64,000 bases of DNA from Meghimatium bilineatum. Taxonomy: Eukaryota > Mollusca > Gastropoda > Stylommatophora > Philomycidae. The notes beneath the pieces are model-generated. The model saw nothing but the letters and a program-made list of their open reading frames with translations. It ran no database searches and was not told the origin of the DNA. Positions within the stretch are counted from its first letter, which is position 1; every line of letters starts with the position of its first letter. The position numbers and the translations under genes are program-made. This document shows, piece after piece, positions 32,856-43,484 of this stretch. The stretch spans positions 11,833,863 to 11,897,862 of the forward strand of contig CM067299.1 in assembly GCA_034231615.1 (NCBI GenBank). The letters run 5' to 3'.

Positions 32856-33590
32856 TTGCCATTTTCTAGTGGTAACATTGTTCTTTAGCTAGTTTTCTAG
32901 TGGTAACATTGTTCTTTAGCTAGTTTTCTAGTGGTAACATTGTTCTTTAGCTAGTTTTCTAGTGGTAACATTGTTCTTTAGCTAGTTTTCTAGTGGTAAC
33001 ATTGTTCTTTAGCTAGTTTTCTAGTGGTAACATTGTTCTTTAGCTAGTTTTCTAGTGGTAACATTGTTCTTTAGCTAGTTTTCTAGTGGTAACATTGTTC
33101 TTTAGCTAGTTTTCTAGTGGTAACATTGTTCTTTAGCTAGTTTTCTAGTGGTAACATTGCTCTTTAGCTAGTTTTCTATTGGTAACATTGTTCTTTAGCT
33201 AGTTTTCTAGTGGTATCATTGTTCTTTAGCTAGTTTTCTAATGGTAACATTGTTCTTTAGCTAGTTTTCTAGTGGTAACATTGTTCTTTAGCTAGTTGTC
33301 TAGTGGTAACATTGTTCTTTAGCTAGTTTTCTAGTGGTAACATTGTTCTTTAAATAGTTTTCTAGTGGTAACATTGTTCTTTAGATAGTTTTCTAGTGGT
33401 AACATTGTTCTTTAGCTAGTTTTCTAGTGGTAACATTGTTCTTTAGCTAGTTTTCTAGTGGTAACTTTGTTCTTTAGATAGTTTTCTAGTGGTAACATTG
33501 TTCTTTAGCTAGTTTTCTAGTGGTAACATTGTTCTTTAGCTAGTTTTCTTTCTAGTGGTAACATTGTTCTTTAGCTAGTTTTCTTTTACT
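32856..33590. repeat. Minisatellite, 31-bp unit, ~23 copies, highly uniform
   Basis: The unit ttctagtggtaacattgttc plus tttagctagtt is nearly identical in most copies, with single changes such as tattgg, tagata or aaatag. One copy near 33547 has a 4-bp insertion (ttct). Uniformity indicates recent expansion or homogenisation. Confidence 0.98.
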
Positions 33591-33594
33591 ATGA

Positions 33595-34245
33595 ATTCTA
33601 TTATGTCAATTATCTAACTGAAGTCGCGGTTCAGATATTCATGTCACTAAAATGTTATAATAGTACGTTTTAACACAATGGCGAAGAATTTAAAAAAGCA
33701 TAGTCCCTCATCCGAAAAAATCTTCACCACTGCTTGAAATTCTATATTTTCCTAGGGTTCGTTGACAGCTATTTATAGACAATAACAGATTGTCTGGGTT
33801 TTTTTTAAAAACAGTCAGAATAGGATTGAAGTAGCATTTTTTTAACTGATAGAAAGAATTGAAATAACATTTGCAGCCTGAAAACTATGATTATTGTTTT
33901 GTGCGACTCACATTTCTTCAATCTTACATTACGTGCTCATGTTTGCTGCCTCAGTTCCTTTGAACATCCCGCCATGACGCCGGCACAATAGTAATGATCA
34001 TTTCAACGTTAAAGGAAGCGTGTAATACTCGACGTAACTCTCTCGTTGATAACAGGGGGACACAATGTATGCAGTTACCCTTGAATGAATTGCCATAAAA
34101 AATGTCAGAAGAATAACAACGCATAAGTAATTGAACTGCTCAGCAGTCACCGTTGATGGTTAGATGCAACAAAAATATCACAACATTTCCAAGTCCAGTT
34201 ACAGTATAGTCATTCGCGATGATTATCTATTTTTTGTGTGCTTCG
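33595..34245. other. Unique sequence
   Basis: Nothing recognised. Confidence 0.35.
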
Positions 34246-34259
34246 TTCTAAGATGTCGC

Positions 34260-34400
34260 ATCATACTCATCATCATATGTTCTGATCACCATCGTCATCA
34301 TCATCTAAGTCATCATTGTTTTCATCATAATCTTCATTATCACTTTCATCATCATCTGTGTGATCATCTGTGTGATCATCTGCATCATTATCTTCATAAA
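34260..34400. repeat. ATC-rich low-complexity tract
   Basis: Many catcat and tgtgtgatcatc units. Confidence 0.8.
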
Positions 34401-34444
34401 ACTAATAAAAATGTCTTTTCGACGACTACGACTAATTGAAATGT

Positions 34445-35320
34445 TCAATTATCTCAAGTACAAATACTCACTCCTACAACCCGATCATCTCTAGTGCAAA
34501 CACTCACTCCTACAACTCGATCATCTCTAGTGCAAACAATCACCCCTACAGCCCGATCATCTCTAGTGCAAACAATCACCCCAACAGCCCGATCATCTCT
34601 AGTGCAAACAATCACCCCAACAGCCCGATCATCTCTAGTGCAAACAATCACCCCTACAGCCCGATCATCTCTAGTGCAAACAATCACCCCTACAGCCGGA
34701 TCATCTCTAGTGAAAACAATCACTCTATCAACCTGATCATCTCTAGTGCAAACACTCACTCCATCAACCCGATCATCTCAAGTACAAACAAGCATCACAA
34801 CAGCCCGATCATCTCTAGTGCAAACAATCACCCCTACAGCCCGATCATCTCTAGTGCAAACAATCACACCTACAACCCGATAATCTTTAGTACAAACACT
34901 CACTCCTACAACCCGATAATCTTTAGTGTGAACACTCACTCCTACAACCCAATCATGTCGTGTACAAACACTCACTCCTTCAACCCAATCATCTCTAGTG
35001 CGAACACTCACTCCTACAACCCAGTCATCTCTAGTGCAAACACGCACACCTACAACCCAATCATCTCTAGTGCAAACACTCACTCCTACATCCCAAATAT
35101 CTCTAGTGCAAACACTCACACCTACAACCCGATCATCTCTAGTGCAACCTCTCACTACTACAACCCGACCATTTCTAGTACAAACATTCACTCCTACAAC
35201 CCAATCATCTCGTGTGCAAACACTTACTCCTACAACCCATTCATCTGTAGTACAAACACTCACTCCTACAACCCAATCAACTGTAGTACAAACACTCACT
35301 CATACAGACCATACGTTCCA
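34445..35320. repeat. Minisatellite, 36-bp unit, ~24 copies, open in several frames
   Basis: The unit cccgatcatctctagtgcaa plus acaatcacccctacag repeats with frequent substitutions. The 323-codon ORF at 34436-35407 consists of 12-residue repeats (PIISSANNHPYS type). Other frames and the minus strand are also open (up to 173 codons), because the 36-bp unit has no stop in those frames. There is no start context, flanking exon or domain, and changes between units are not biased to silent positions. I treat it as a non-coding array. Confidence 0.9.
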
Positions 35321-35523
35321 ATTAACCCCCCCCCCCCCACTCTCTTACAACACACAAAAACTAAATATAACGTACTGTTTTTTTTAGAAATGTATTGCTC
35401 TCATTAACTTGTCGTCACAATCATCATCATGTGCAGCCCACACATATAATGTTCACTGCAATGGGCCTCCACAATGTCCTGGCATTTGTTTTAGCAGTGC
35501 AATAATGTTGTCCGCAGGCAATT

Positions 35524-35645
35524 GTGCATCCGAACAGTTCAGAAAGCAATGGCAAACTACTGAACGTCGTATTTATATTTCATAGAAAATCACCAGAGTC
35601 AACATATTTTGGGCTGATATCTAAGTCCTGTTGCTACCAATATCC
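35524..35645 (+). mobile_element. SINE family 2, 5'-truncated body
   Basis: attgtgcatccgaacagttc, agaaagcaatggcaaactac, aaaatcaccag and a tgctacca end match 4110-4240 and 7756-7870. Confidence 0.85.
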
Positions 35646-35714
35646 TCATGGATGTCCTACGAATTTTTGTTTAGTGCAAAATGACAGATTGTATTTTGTT
35701 GATGTGTGTCTTAC

Positions 35715-36245
35715 ATTTCTATCTCTATCTCCCGCATGTTTGCCTCCCATCATCACTACTTACCTATTGCTAGTCTTAAATCATTTCTACCTACCTGGTT
35801 ACCCTTCTATCGATCTACTACCTCATGCTACCCCTCCCCCCATCGTCTCCACTAACCACATGCTACCCTCCCATCATCTTTACCTACTCGTCAACCTACC
35901 CCTCCCTCCCAATAATTTCTATCTACTAACCAGCCTCCCATCATGTCTACTTACCTCTTAATCATTTCTAGACTCCTATCATTTCTACCTACTTGCCATC
36001 TCCCATCAACTCTACCGACCTCTTTCTTGCCTCACATCATCTCTACCTTTTTATTGCTTGCCTCACATCACCTCTACCTACCTCTTGCTTGCCTCTTATC
36101 ACCTCTATCTACCTCTTGCTTGCCTCCCATTACCTCTAACTACATGTTGTTACCTAACTACCATTAACTGTGTCTGCATCTTTCTTGCCTCCCATCACCT
36201 CTACCTACCTCTTGCTTGCCTCCCATCTAACCACCCCTTTCATTG
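35715..36245. repeat. CT-rich degenerate minisatellite
   Basis: Recurring cctcccatcacctctaccta and cctcttgcttg units, about 30 bp, degraded. Leu/Pro/Ser/Tyr-rich ORFs across it come from composition. Confidence 0.8.
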
Positions 36246-36249
36246 TCGG

Positions 36250-36510
36250 CCCTACCCCCGATGATCATCACAGGAACATTTCTTTTGACGATCCTAACCT
36301 GTCGGCCTCCTCCGTAACTTCCTAGTTTCGCCACTGGATAAACCCAAATTCCAGGACCGTAGACACGTTTTCAGTAAGGAGTGTGTTTCACCTAAGGGTA
36401 AAACGAGGATGTGTAAATCCCTCAATTCGCTGAGACATGTCGTGACTATTTATTTTTAAAATATCGTGGGGGAGGGTGTGGTTTTGACAATGACCGTATC
36501 CACTAAAGAA
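36250..36510. other. Unique sequence
   Basis: Nothing recognised. Confidence 0.35.
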
Positions 36511-36520
36511 CTTCCAACAT

Positions 36521-36681
36521 AATTAATTAGGACACCATTCGTTACGTTTATGATTATATTTGGGAATTCTGTTGGTCAGTATTCACATACTTGGAATCGA
36601 GTGCTTAAAATAGCCAAGGCGACTCAAAGTAAATCAATTGTGACCAAATTAAAAACGTAACGAATGGTGTCCTAATTAATT
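36521..36681. mobile_element. MITE with perfect 29-bp terminal inverted repeats
   Basis: Positions 36521-36549 and 36653-36681 are perfect inverted complements (aattaattaggacaccattc, gttacgttt). The 103-bp centre includes tagccaaggcgactcaaagt. It has no coding capacity. Half or decayed relatives occur at 2.0, 3.5, 12.0, 23.5, 25.07/28.7, 30.8 and 57.9 kb. Superfamily unknown because the target duplication is unclear (TTAA or TA would suit). Confidence 0.92.
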
Positions 36682-36689
36682 CTGTTTGA

Positions 36690-36985
36690 TGGTCTTCTAT
36701 ACCGTCAACTGTCTGGGTATTACCATTCTTTTGGTTACATTCGTAGTACTGATTTGTGATGTTCTGATTTGCTAAAGCGGGGGAGGGGTGTTTGGAACCT
36801 CCCATAAATCAACCTCCATCTCCTGTATCGTATCTATATGTTTAGGCATGTATCGTGCATGCCTGTATCGTTTTTATAAATATCAATCTCCTAACTTTTG
36901 AGGTTGAATGCAAATGTATATTTACCCAGAAACTATAGTCAGAAGACGTGCAAGGAACAGGCTGTGGGTGCCTGAAGAAATATAT
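36690..36985. other. Unique sequence
   Basis: Nothing recognised. Confidence 0.35.
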
Positions 36986-36989
36986 TTTT

Positions 36990-37366
36990 CCTGTCCCCCC
37001 TTCTAGACAGGGTATAAGGTGCGAGGTAGGCAGAGGTACCCGCTGTTTTCTTTGGCGGTGTGTCAGCGGGTAACAAACAGGAGGCAATTCTGCCCGTGTT
37101 CTCTACAAAAGTTCCCGGTGACGGCCCGCATGCGCCAGCCAACCAGCCAACCAACCTGTCAGGACAGCCCACGATTTGCGACAGCCGGTAGGGAAAGGCG
37201 AAAACTTAAGTAGTGCGATGGGACCTGTAGCTAACAAGTAAGCTGAACAGTTAGCACGACATCGTTTATGGATAACTTTTCAGATTCGAGTGTATTCTTG
37301 TGTTGAGACTATTCCACGGGTCGATTGGATATGTGATTCGACGACTCGATGTGTGTGGTAAGTACT
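36990..37366 (+). promoter_or_regulatory. Candidate GC-richer promoter/first-exon region
   Basis: Positions about 36990-37210 are clearly richer in G+C and CpG than the rest of the window and contain gcccgcatgcgccagcc (37124-37140), similar to an NRF-1-type palindrome. Downstream at 37358 is gtgtggtaagtact, which fits a strong splice donor. No conserved protein is encoded; a 64-codon ORF (37019-37213) is unremarkable. This could be a 5' UTR exon of a gene lying to the right, or merely an unrecognised repeat. Confidence 0.3.
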
Positions 37367-37543
37367 GCTGTGAAAGGTATCTTGCCAGAACGTGTGTACG
37401 CTTGAATCATGTGCACTTTTGTTAGTTATGTCTGTTAGTTAAAAGTACCGTCAACTATAATGTTATATAAGGAAGCCGCCATATATTGCTGCATACTTTT
37501 CAAATTACTGATATTACTCAAGTTAGTTAGTTACCGCTATTTC

Positions 37544-37810
<267 letters not shown>

Positions 37811-37815
37811 TGTGC

Positions 37816-37816
<1 letters not shown>

Positions 37817-37884
<68 letters not shown>
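37817..37884. repeat. (AT)n microsatellite, right of hAT
   Basis: About 68 bp of pure AT, followed by degenerate taagggtttaac units to about 38030. Confidence 0.97.
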
Positions 37885-37887
<3 letters not shown>

Positions 37888-38035
37888 TTAACTCTCTATC
37901 TTCGTAAAGGCTTAACCCTCTTTCTACGTAGGGGTTTAACTATCTGCATAAGAGTTTATGTCTACGTAAGGGTTTAATATCCTATCTGCATTAAGGGTTT
38001 AACCTTTCTTCTAGTAAGGGTTTAGTTCTCTACCA
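37885..38035. repeat. Short degenerate ~28-bp repeat
   Basis: gtaagggtttaac-type phrase with ctatc(t) spacing, five copies. Confidence 0.65.
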
Positions 38036-38089
38036 TAGAACCATTTCTTCCAATAATGAAACGATGAAAACCTGCTTGGTGTGGACATG

Positions 38090-38300
38090 CATGCCACGAT
38101 TCCTTGTCAAAAACAACATAGCAGAGAACACTAGAAAATGCAAGAAGCAGAGGAAGCCAAATAAAAGCATGTGCAGACATTATCAATGACTGAAAAAGAC
38201 AAGATTTTTCCTTTCTCGTCCGCGTTGCTGAAGATAGAAATCGTTGGAGGTTTCTGTGTTGATGCGTTCAATTTCGTACCCCTACAACCCTGACGTTTAA
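38090..38300 (+). mobile_element. LINE family E, 3' end fragment
   Basis: Decodes, with one stop, to RSRGSQIKACADIIND and RVAEDRNRWRF. Past the stop it has gtacccctacaaccctgacg, shared with the minus-strand copy at 7437-7665. Confidence 0.75.
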
Positions 38301-38304
38301 TGGT

Positions 38305-39030
38305 TTACAGATGGATAGACAGAAGGGTTTACAACACTGCCATAAATTATTTAGAAGTAATTATAAAAATTACTACTTTATTGACTTACCGACAGGCAAG
38401 TGGTAAGCCTGACTGGCTTTTATTGGCTTGCTAGAGATAAGAAATTAAAAGGGCACGGAGACAAGATTCTTTACCATGTAGTTTGGTATACTTTTATATA
38501 GACCTTAGTGGAAGCGTTCAAATACACTTGTGATTCAGTGTTATGTTCTCACACTCCGGTATATTAGCGGGATGTAGTCTAAAGCTTGGAATAAGTTCTG
38601 TCATAGTGTACAGGTTTAGTGCGATATCTGAGCTTTTTCAGAAAGATGCGTCAGAGAACGTCATAGCTTCCTTGTCACCCGAACCCTTTATGGGATAAGA
38701 CAGCTTTGCTCAAGAAACTTCCTGAACTCTTTTTTACTACATGCATGCCAAGTCACATTATCGCTGTTTTTATATCACATATGTTTGTATATTTTTTATA
38801 TCAAGTTCATATTATCACATTATAGCAGCCCTTTTGATTGCAAGGAGCTCTCAAGCATCAAACACTCGAGATTTGTTCCGTAATAATTATGTACAGTAGT
38901 TAAACTCAGCTTTCTAGCTTAATGTAGTTCGGATAATGGAACGAGTGGTTCTGATTTTGTATAGCTTTGGTACAATGTCTCCATCGTACGGTCAAATACA
39001 TCCGCTTAATGTCTACATTTTATATCGCTA
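38305..39030. other. Unique sequence
   Basis: No gene or repeat recognised. Confidence 0.4.
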
Positions 39031-39032
39031 AT

Positions 39033-39203
39033 TCCCGCCGAAGACTGATGTGTCGGGTCATTGGCGCAAAGAAAACGACGACACAACGCATTTCCATTCT
39101 CTAGACTACATCCTTCTGGAAATCTAATAGGACCAAGGTCCTGATACAAGAGATATCCAGTGGAGTTTGAGAATGAACGCTGAAGAAGAAGAAGATATCG
39201 CTA
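39033..39203 (+). mobile_element. GAA-tailed dispersed repeat, copy 3
   Basis: gccgaagactgatgtgtcgg to gaacgctgaagaagaagaag; matches 9086-9255. Confidence 0.88.
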
Positions 39204-39280
39204 ATTCCTTCTGCTATCATGTAGGAAAACCTCCATCATACAATGTGCATATTAATTTCTAGTTGTATCTTTTTCTTCTT

Positions 39281-39545
39281 CTTCTGCGTTCGTTCTCATA
39301 ACTCTACACTCTAACAGGATCAGTACCGGATTTAGACTTGATAAGGCCCTAAGCTGTTTGAGATTGTTGGTCCTTTATACGTAAATATGACAATTGCTCA
39401 CTCGGACAATTTATTTTGGGGGCCCCCCAAGATAGTGGGGGTCCTAAGCAATAGCTTGTGTAGCTTATTCGTAAATCCTGTACTGAACAGGATACAGTCC
39501 AGAGAACGGAATGCGTTTGTCATGGTTTAGTTTTGACTGCGATAT
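39281..39545 (-). mobile_element. GAA-tailed dispersed repeat, copy 4, interrupted by hAT
   Basis: Minus-strand copy with its tail at 39281-39290 (cttcttcttc). The body is cut at 39320 and resumes at 39494 (acagtccagagaacggaatg) after the hAT and its target duplication. It lies head-to-tail inverted about 80 bp from copy 3. Confidence 0.75.
39321..39485. mobile_element. Non-autonomous hAT element, 165 bp, nested
   Basis: Ends are CAGTACCGGATTTA and CGTAAATCCTGTACTG (inverted repeats), flanked by perfect 8-bp duplications aacaggat (39313-39320 and 39486-39493). Same family as 37649-37810. It is inserted in the GAA-tailed repeat. Confidence 0.95.
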
Positions 39546-39549
39546 CTGC

Positions 39550-39775
39550 TCCTTTCGATCTAACATCCGACTTGAACATGTCTTCTGGGTCACTTCAACC
39601 TCTATGGGATGCGACAGGGAACTCCAGTCCCCTAGAGTCTCCTTAATCACAGTTTACGACATTCATATCAGATAAATGAGTCCCTATTCTGTGATCGCAT
39701 CCTTTGCCTCCTAACATACGTGTTCAATGTTGTATTCGTCATTGCTTCGCCTTCCCAACATTCGAATCTTAACAC
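39550..39775. other. Unique sequence
   Basis: Nothing recognised. Confidence 0.35.
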
Positions 39776-39779
39776 ACGG

Positions 39780-39958
39780 ATGAGACGTGTTTGATGTCTG
39801 CAATCTGCCATGTACAGACGAGACATGTTTGATGTCTGCAATCTGCCATGTGCAGACGAAACGTATTGATGTCTGCAATCTGTCATGTACATACGAGACA
39901 TGTTTTATGTCTGCAATCTGCCACGTACAGTCGAGACATTTGATGTCTACAATCTGCT
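39780..39958. repeat. Minisatellite, ~38-bp unit, 5 copies
   Basis: gatgtctgcaatctgccatg, tacagacgagacatgttt. It lies just left of the scaffold gap. Confidence 0.9.
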
Positions 39959-40019
39959 ATATCATGGTGTCTCAGTAAGCAAAGAACAAATAGTAATGCA
40001 AAATAGGTAAACAGGTTAC

Positions 40020-40119
40020 NNNNNNNNNNNNNNNNNNNNNNNNNNNNNNNNNNNNNNNNNNNNNNNNNNNNNNNNNNNNNNNNNNNNNNNNNNNNNNNNN
40101 NNNNNNNNNNNNNNNNNNN
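40020..40119. other. Assembly gap, 100 N
   Basis: Exactly 100 Ns, the usual placeholder for a gap of unknown size. Confidence 1.
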
Positions 40120-40219
40120 AAAACACAATGTCGATCAGAATTACAAAGAAAAAGCAGACTATAAAACGATATTGTAGAGGTATGAAATATATAAATAACA
40201 GTATTACAAGACAGATTTA

Positions 40220-40250
40220 ACGTTTCAACACTAAGGTCTTTTTCAAGAAA
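40220..40250 (-). other. Ribozyme-like dispersed motif, copy
   Basis: The minus strand reads cttgaaaaagacctta, gtgttgaaacgtt; a decayed match to 52970-53000. Confidence 0.45.
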
Positions 40251-40254
40251 CTAA

Positions 40255-40865
40255 AAGGACAAACAGTGGAAAAATTAAGCAAATGTATAAATAATGACAT
40301 TATCACAAAAGCAATAGAAGCAATAGATGGCGGGAATTTTACTGCAGAGATATTCAAGGTAAGTGCCGTACCTATATACAATTATTATCAGAGACGCGCA
40401 TTAATAAAAATATTATGGAGGATAAGAACAGAAAAAAGGTAAATATGCATGAAAACAACTTGAAAAACAATACAGCGAAGGCACAACAACCAAAATCTAA
40501 ATAAATGAATGATTAGTATTAAGACCAAATAGCTTAAGGGTACCACATTGCAATAGTGAGCGATTTTCAAATATGTATTTAACCTCTATCATCAGTGGTG
40601 CAAGATCTTAATGTAGTCAGTCACCTGAAAAATGGATGGCTCAAAGATTATCAGCGCCTTTGATTTATATATCGACGTGAGTAGGTGTTGATAGAAACGG
40701 TTACCCAGTCTTCTGGCAGTTTCACTTATTTATTTCTTGCTACATCGTTTACAAATGATAACGGAATATAAATATCACATATTGGGGTGCATCTATATTT
40801 AGTTCAGCCATCTGAACATAAAAATGAATAGTGCCGTTCTTATTCTTCGTATTATGGTATGACTG
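40255..40865. other. Unique sequence
   Basis: Nothing recognised. Confidence 0.35.
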
Positions 40866-40867
40866 TG

Positions 40868-41000
40868 AACTTGATAAATGTTATTTGATCGAAACCTCAA
40901 TGTTCGTGTGTGTTATTATGTGTATTTCCAGTGAATAGCATAATTTCATTACTGTGCTTCAAGTTTCGCCTGTTGGATCTTAGTTTTGCAGCAGGGATTA
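40868..41000 (+). mobile_element. Putative Penelope-like fragment with ribozyme-like motif
   Basis: gaacttgataaatg, a short spacer and gatcgaaacctc (40870-40898), then gtgtgttattatgtgtattt and, about 50 bp on, aagtttcgcctgttggatc (40963-40981). The same two-part order is seen near 17.6 kb. Confidence 0.45.
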
Positions 41001-41004
41001 TATG

Positions 41005-41320
41005 TTATCGATTTTTTGGCATTAGAAAATCATTGCATTGACAAAATCAATATAGATGTGTATTATTTTTAAATGAATACTCATGTGTAAATAACGTGAC
41101 CGAACTATCTCTTAAGGAGATACGTGTGTATTATATTGACAATTTCGTGTTATCTTATAAAGTTTCTGCTGTGAACGATGTTGCAGTGTTTTCTTTATGT
41201 AGATCCCCTTCTCTTCATGAGGATAGTATTTGCAGATATATATATATATTATATATATCTATTCTTGAACTGATCTGAATATTGCTTCACTTCTTTTTTA
41301 TTCTTTTCCTCGTTAGCAGT
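41005..41320. other. Unique sequence
   Basis: Only a short AT tract (41237-41260). Confidence 0.35.
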
Positions 41321-41324
41321 TTAA

Positions 41325-41458
41325 CATGTCTACACAGGAAGTCTTCATCTGGTTCACATTTTAACATGTCTACACAGGAAGTCTTCATCTGGTTCATTGT
41401 TTAACATGTCTACACAGCAAGTCTTCATCTGGTTCATTGTTTAACATGTCTACACATC
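41325..41458. repeat. Minisatellite, 40-bp unit, ~3.5 copies
   Basis: ttaacatgtctacacaggaa, gtcttcatctggttcattgt. Confidence 0.93.
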
Positions 41459-41502
41459 AAAAAGAGTTTGGTGTGAAAAGACGTTATCTTGTCGTGTTTA
41501 CG

Positions 41503-41690
41503 TGATACCTTGGTTTCTCGTGCGTCTTTCGGACTGGTTTCTCCGATTTCAGCACCAGTTATTGCTTGGACATGATTGTGGTCCTGTTCGATGTCAGGGA
41601 TTGCCTCCCTGGCGAATCTTAGTTTTCAGCCACAGTTGGCTGAACTACGCCCAATCTCCAGTTCAAGGAGTTGGCCTCGATGTTGATCGT
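41503..41690 (+). repeat. Dispersed repeat of unknown type, copy 1
   Basis: Shares ataccttggtttctcgtg.g, gtggtcctgttcgatgtcag, aatcttagttttc and gttggcctcgatg-type blocks with the reverse complement of 46480-46670. Probable transposon fragment; family unknown. Confidence 0.7.
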
Positions 41691-41694
41691 TTCT

Positions 41695-42105
41695 TTAAAT
41701 ACAGATCACTCTGTTAGCAACGCTGATACAGAACTGTTATTTCTTTTAATGGGGTTGCTTCTAATAACAATATTGTTTGCAGAATTGCTTTTACTACAGA
41801 TCTGGATAGTAGTGATTATTCTTTTTCTGTTCGCAATGGTTGGTGTGCATATCTATAGTGTTGTCTCTTCTATAACATTGACTGTTCTATCTAGTACCGA
41901 AATGTGAAAAGTTTAGTCTCTATTCATAATTTCATATTCGGGGCAATTCTTGAAGTAAATGTTATGCAGTCTAAGGTTTCTGTCCAAATTTTTTAATTGC
42001 TCTATTATCAATTTGAATTCTCTATGCTAGTGACTGCGTGTCTGGTTGTGTCCTGTTCTGAAGCGTAGAATGAAACCTTAATTTGGTCTGTTTATAAATT
42101 GGTAA
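41695..42105. other. Unique sequence
   Basis: A 78-codon hydrophobic ORF (41671-41907, plus) is probably chance. Confidence 0.35.
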
Positions 42106-42114
42106 TTATATTTT

Positions 42115-42995
42115 CATTCATTCATTTTTCTTTCGCGCTTAAGTTAGCGCATAGGGCAGAGGTCAGATCTCTCCAATTCTGTCTGTTCAAAGCTATCCTT
42201 TGCAGTTCACTAATAGTATGGATATTGATTGTTTTACTTTCTCTAAGTATTGCTCTTCTGAGTGTTTCTTTTGGTCTACCCGTGGCTCGTTTGCCTGTAG
42301 GTATCCATTCAAGAGATTGGTGGTGTATGCTGTTGATGATTGCGCGTAGGACATGAAGATGTAGGACCATCAGCGTTTTCTGATAACATCTGTGATGAAA
42401 TTTTGATGTGTCTGTTCTCTGATTTTATCATTCGATTTGAATTCACTCCAATGGGTGTTAGTTATCCTATGAAGACATTTGTTCTCGAAATTCAGTAAAT
42501 TCTTTTCTGAAGATAAAGAGCTTTTGCAGCTCTCACATCCATATGATAGCACCGGAATAACGCAGGAATTAAAAAAGCGCATTTTCGTGCGTGTGCTGAT
42601 TGACTTTGACCTCCAGATATTATACAGTCTGTTAAAGGCACCTGATGCAATATGAGTTGTTAATTGTTGTCATGACATCACCGTCGAGTGTTAATTTGCT
42701 TCCTAGATAGGATAGTGTGTGCACCTTTTCAAGTTGTTATCCATTTAAAGTAGTTAAAGTTAGTTGAATTGATGAAGTCCATAATTTTAGTTTTTGATGA
42801 GTTGATTTGGAGACCTATTTGTCCTGTGATGAGTTTTAATCTATCAGTTTTTGTTTGTGTATCTTGATGGTTTTCACTCAATAGTGCAAGTTCAGCGGCA
42901 AAATCCAAACCTTCTAGTGTTGTTTTATTTATTCAATTGATTCCTAAATTTGTGTTGGATGTGCCTTTTCTCATAGCCCAGTCAATTACTATATT
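42115..42995 (-). pseudogene. LINE family B, 5'-truncated copy with mutated catalytic site
   Basis: On the minus strand the frames give VIDWAMRKGTS, then GLDFAAELALLSEN where the polymerase motif C (F/YADD) should be. Both aspartates are replaced, so this copy could not polymerise. It continues through VIPVLSYGCESC, the SEKNLLNFENKCLHRITNTH block, VIRKR, HQSLEWIPTGKRATGRPKET and QNWRDLTSALCANLSAKEK to a (TGAA)n tail (42111-42128). Stops and shifts separate the pieces (42370-42582 and 42122-42370 are the open ones). Plus-strand ORFs here are shadows. Confidence 0.88.
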
Positions 42996-43139
42996 TAATA
43001 TTGGTAATTGTATGGGGTATTTATATGCACGTAAATATTACTACCTGTCGCAAAAATCTTGATGTAAAAGCAATACCGATACAGACGTGCTTTCTTACAG
43101 ATATCAACATGGGTTTAGTCATCTGTAAATCTCTTTTCT

Positions 43140-43480
43140 AATACATTTGGAAAGTTACGTAAAGTTAAACGTCATGGTTAGGGTAAAGTAAAGCACAGAT
43201 AAAGTTGTTTTAACCAAGTAAGAATAAACTAAAGGTATAATTTGTTAAAGGTAGAATAAAAGTAAAGTTTAGTATAGTAAAGCACAAGTAAAGTAAAGGT
43301 AAGCAACGATAAACGTTAAAGGAAAGGGTAAACTGAAGTTGAGAAAAGGTAAAGTTAACAACAGGTAAATTAAAATAATGTTAATTAACAATAGGTAAAG
43401 TAAAATAATGTTCATAAAAAAGGTAACGTCTAGGTTAATTTTGGTAAAGATAAAAGTTAACTGATGAAAAGTAAAGCAAG
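43140..43480. repeat. GTAAAG/GTTAA low-complexity tract
   Basis: Irregular gtaaagtaaag and ggtaaagttaac units. Complementary in sense to the TTTAC tract at 44640-44865. Confidence 0.85.
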
Positions 43481-43484
43481 ATTA

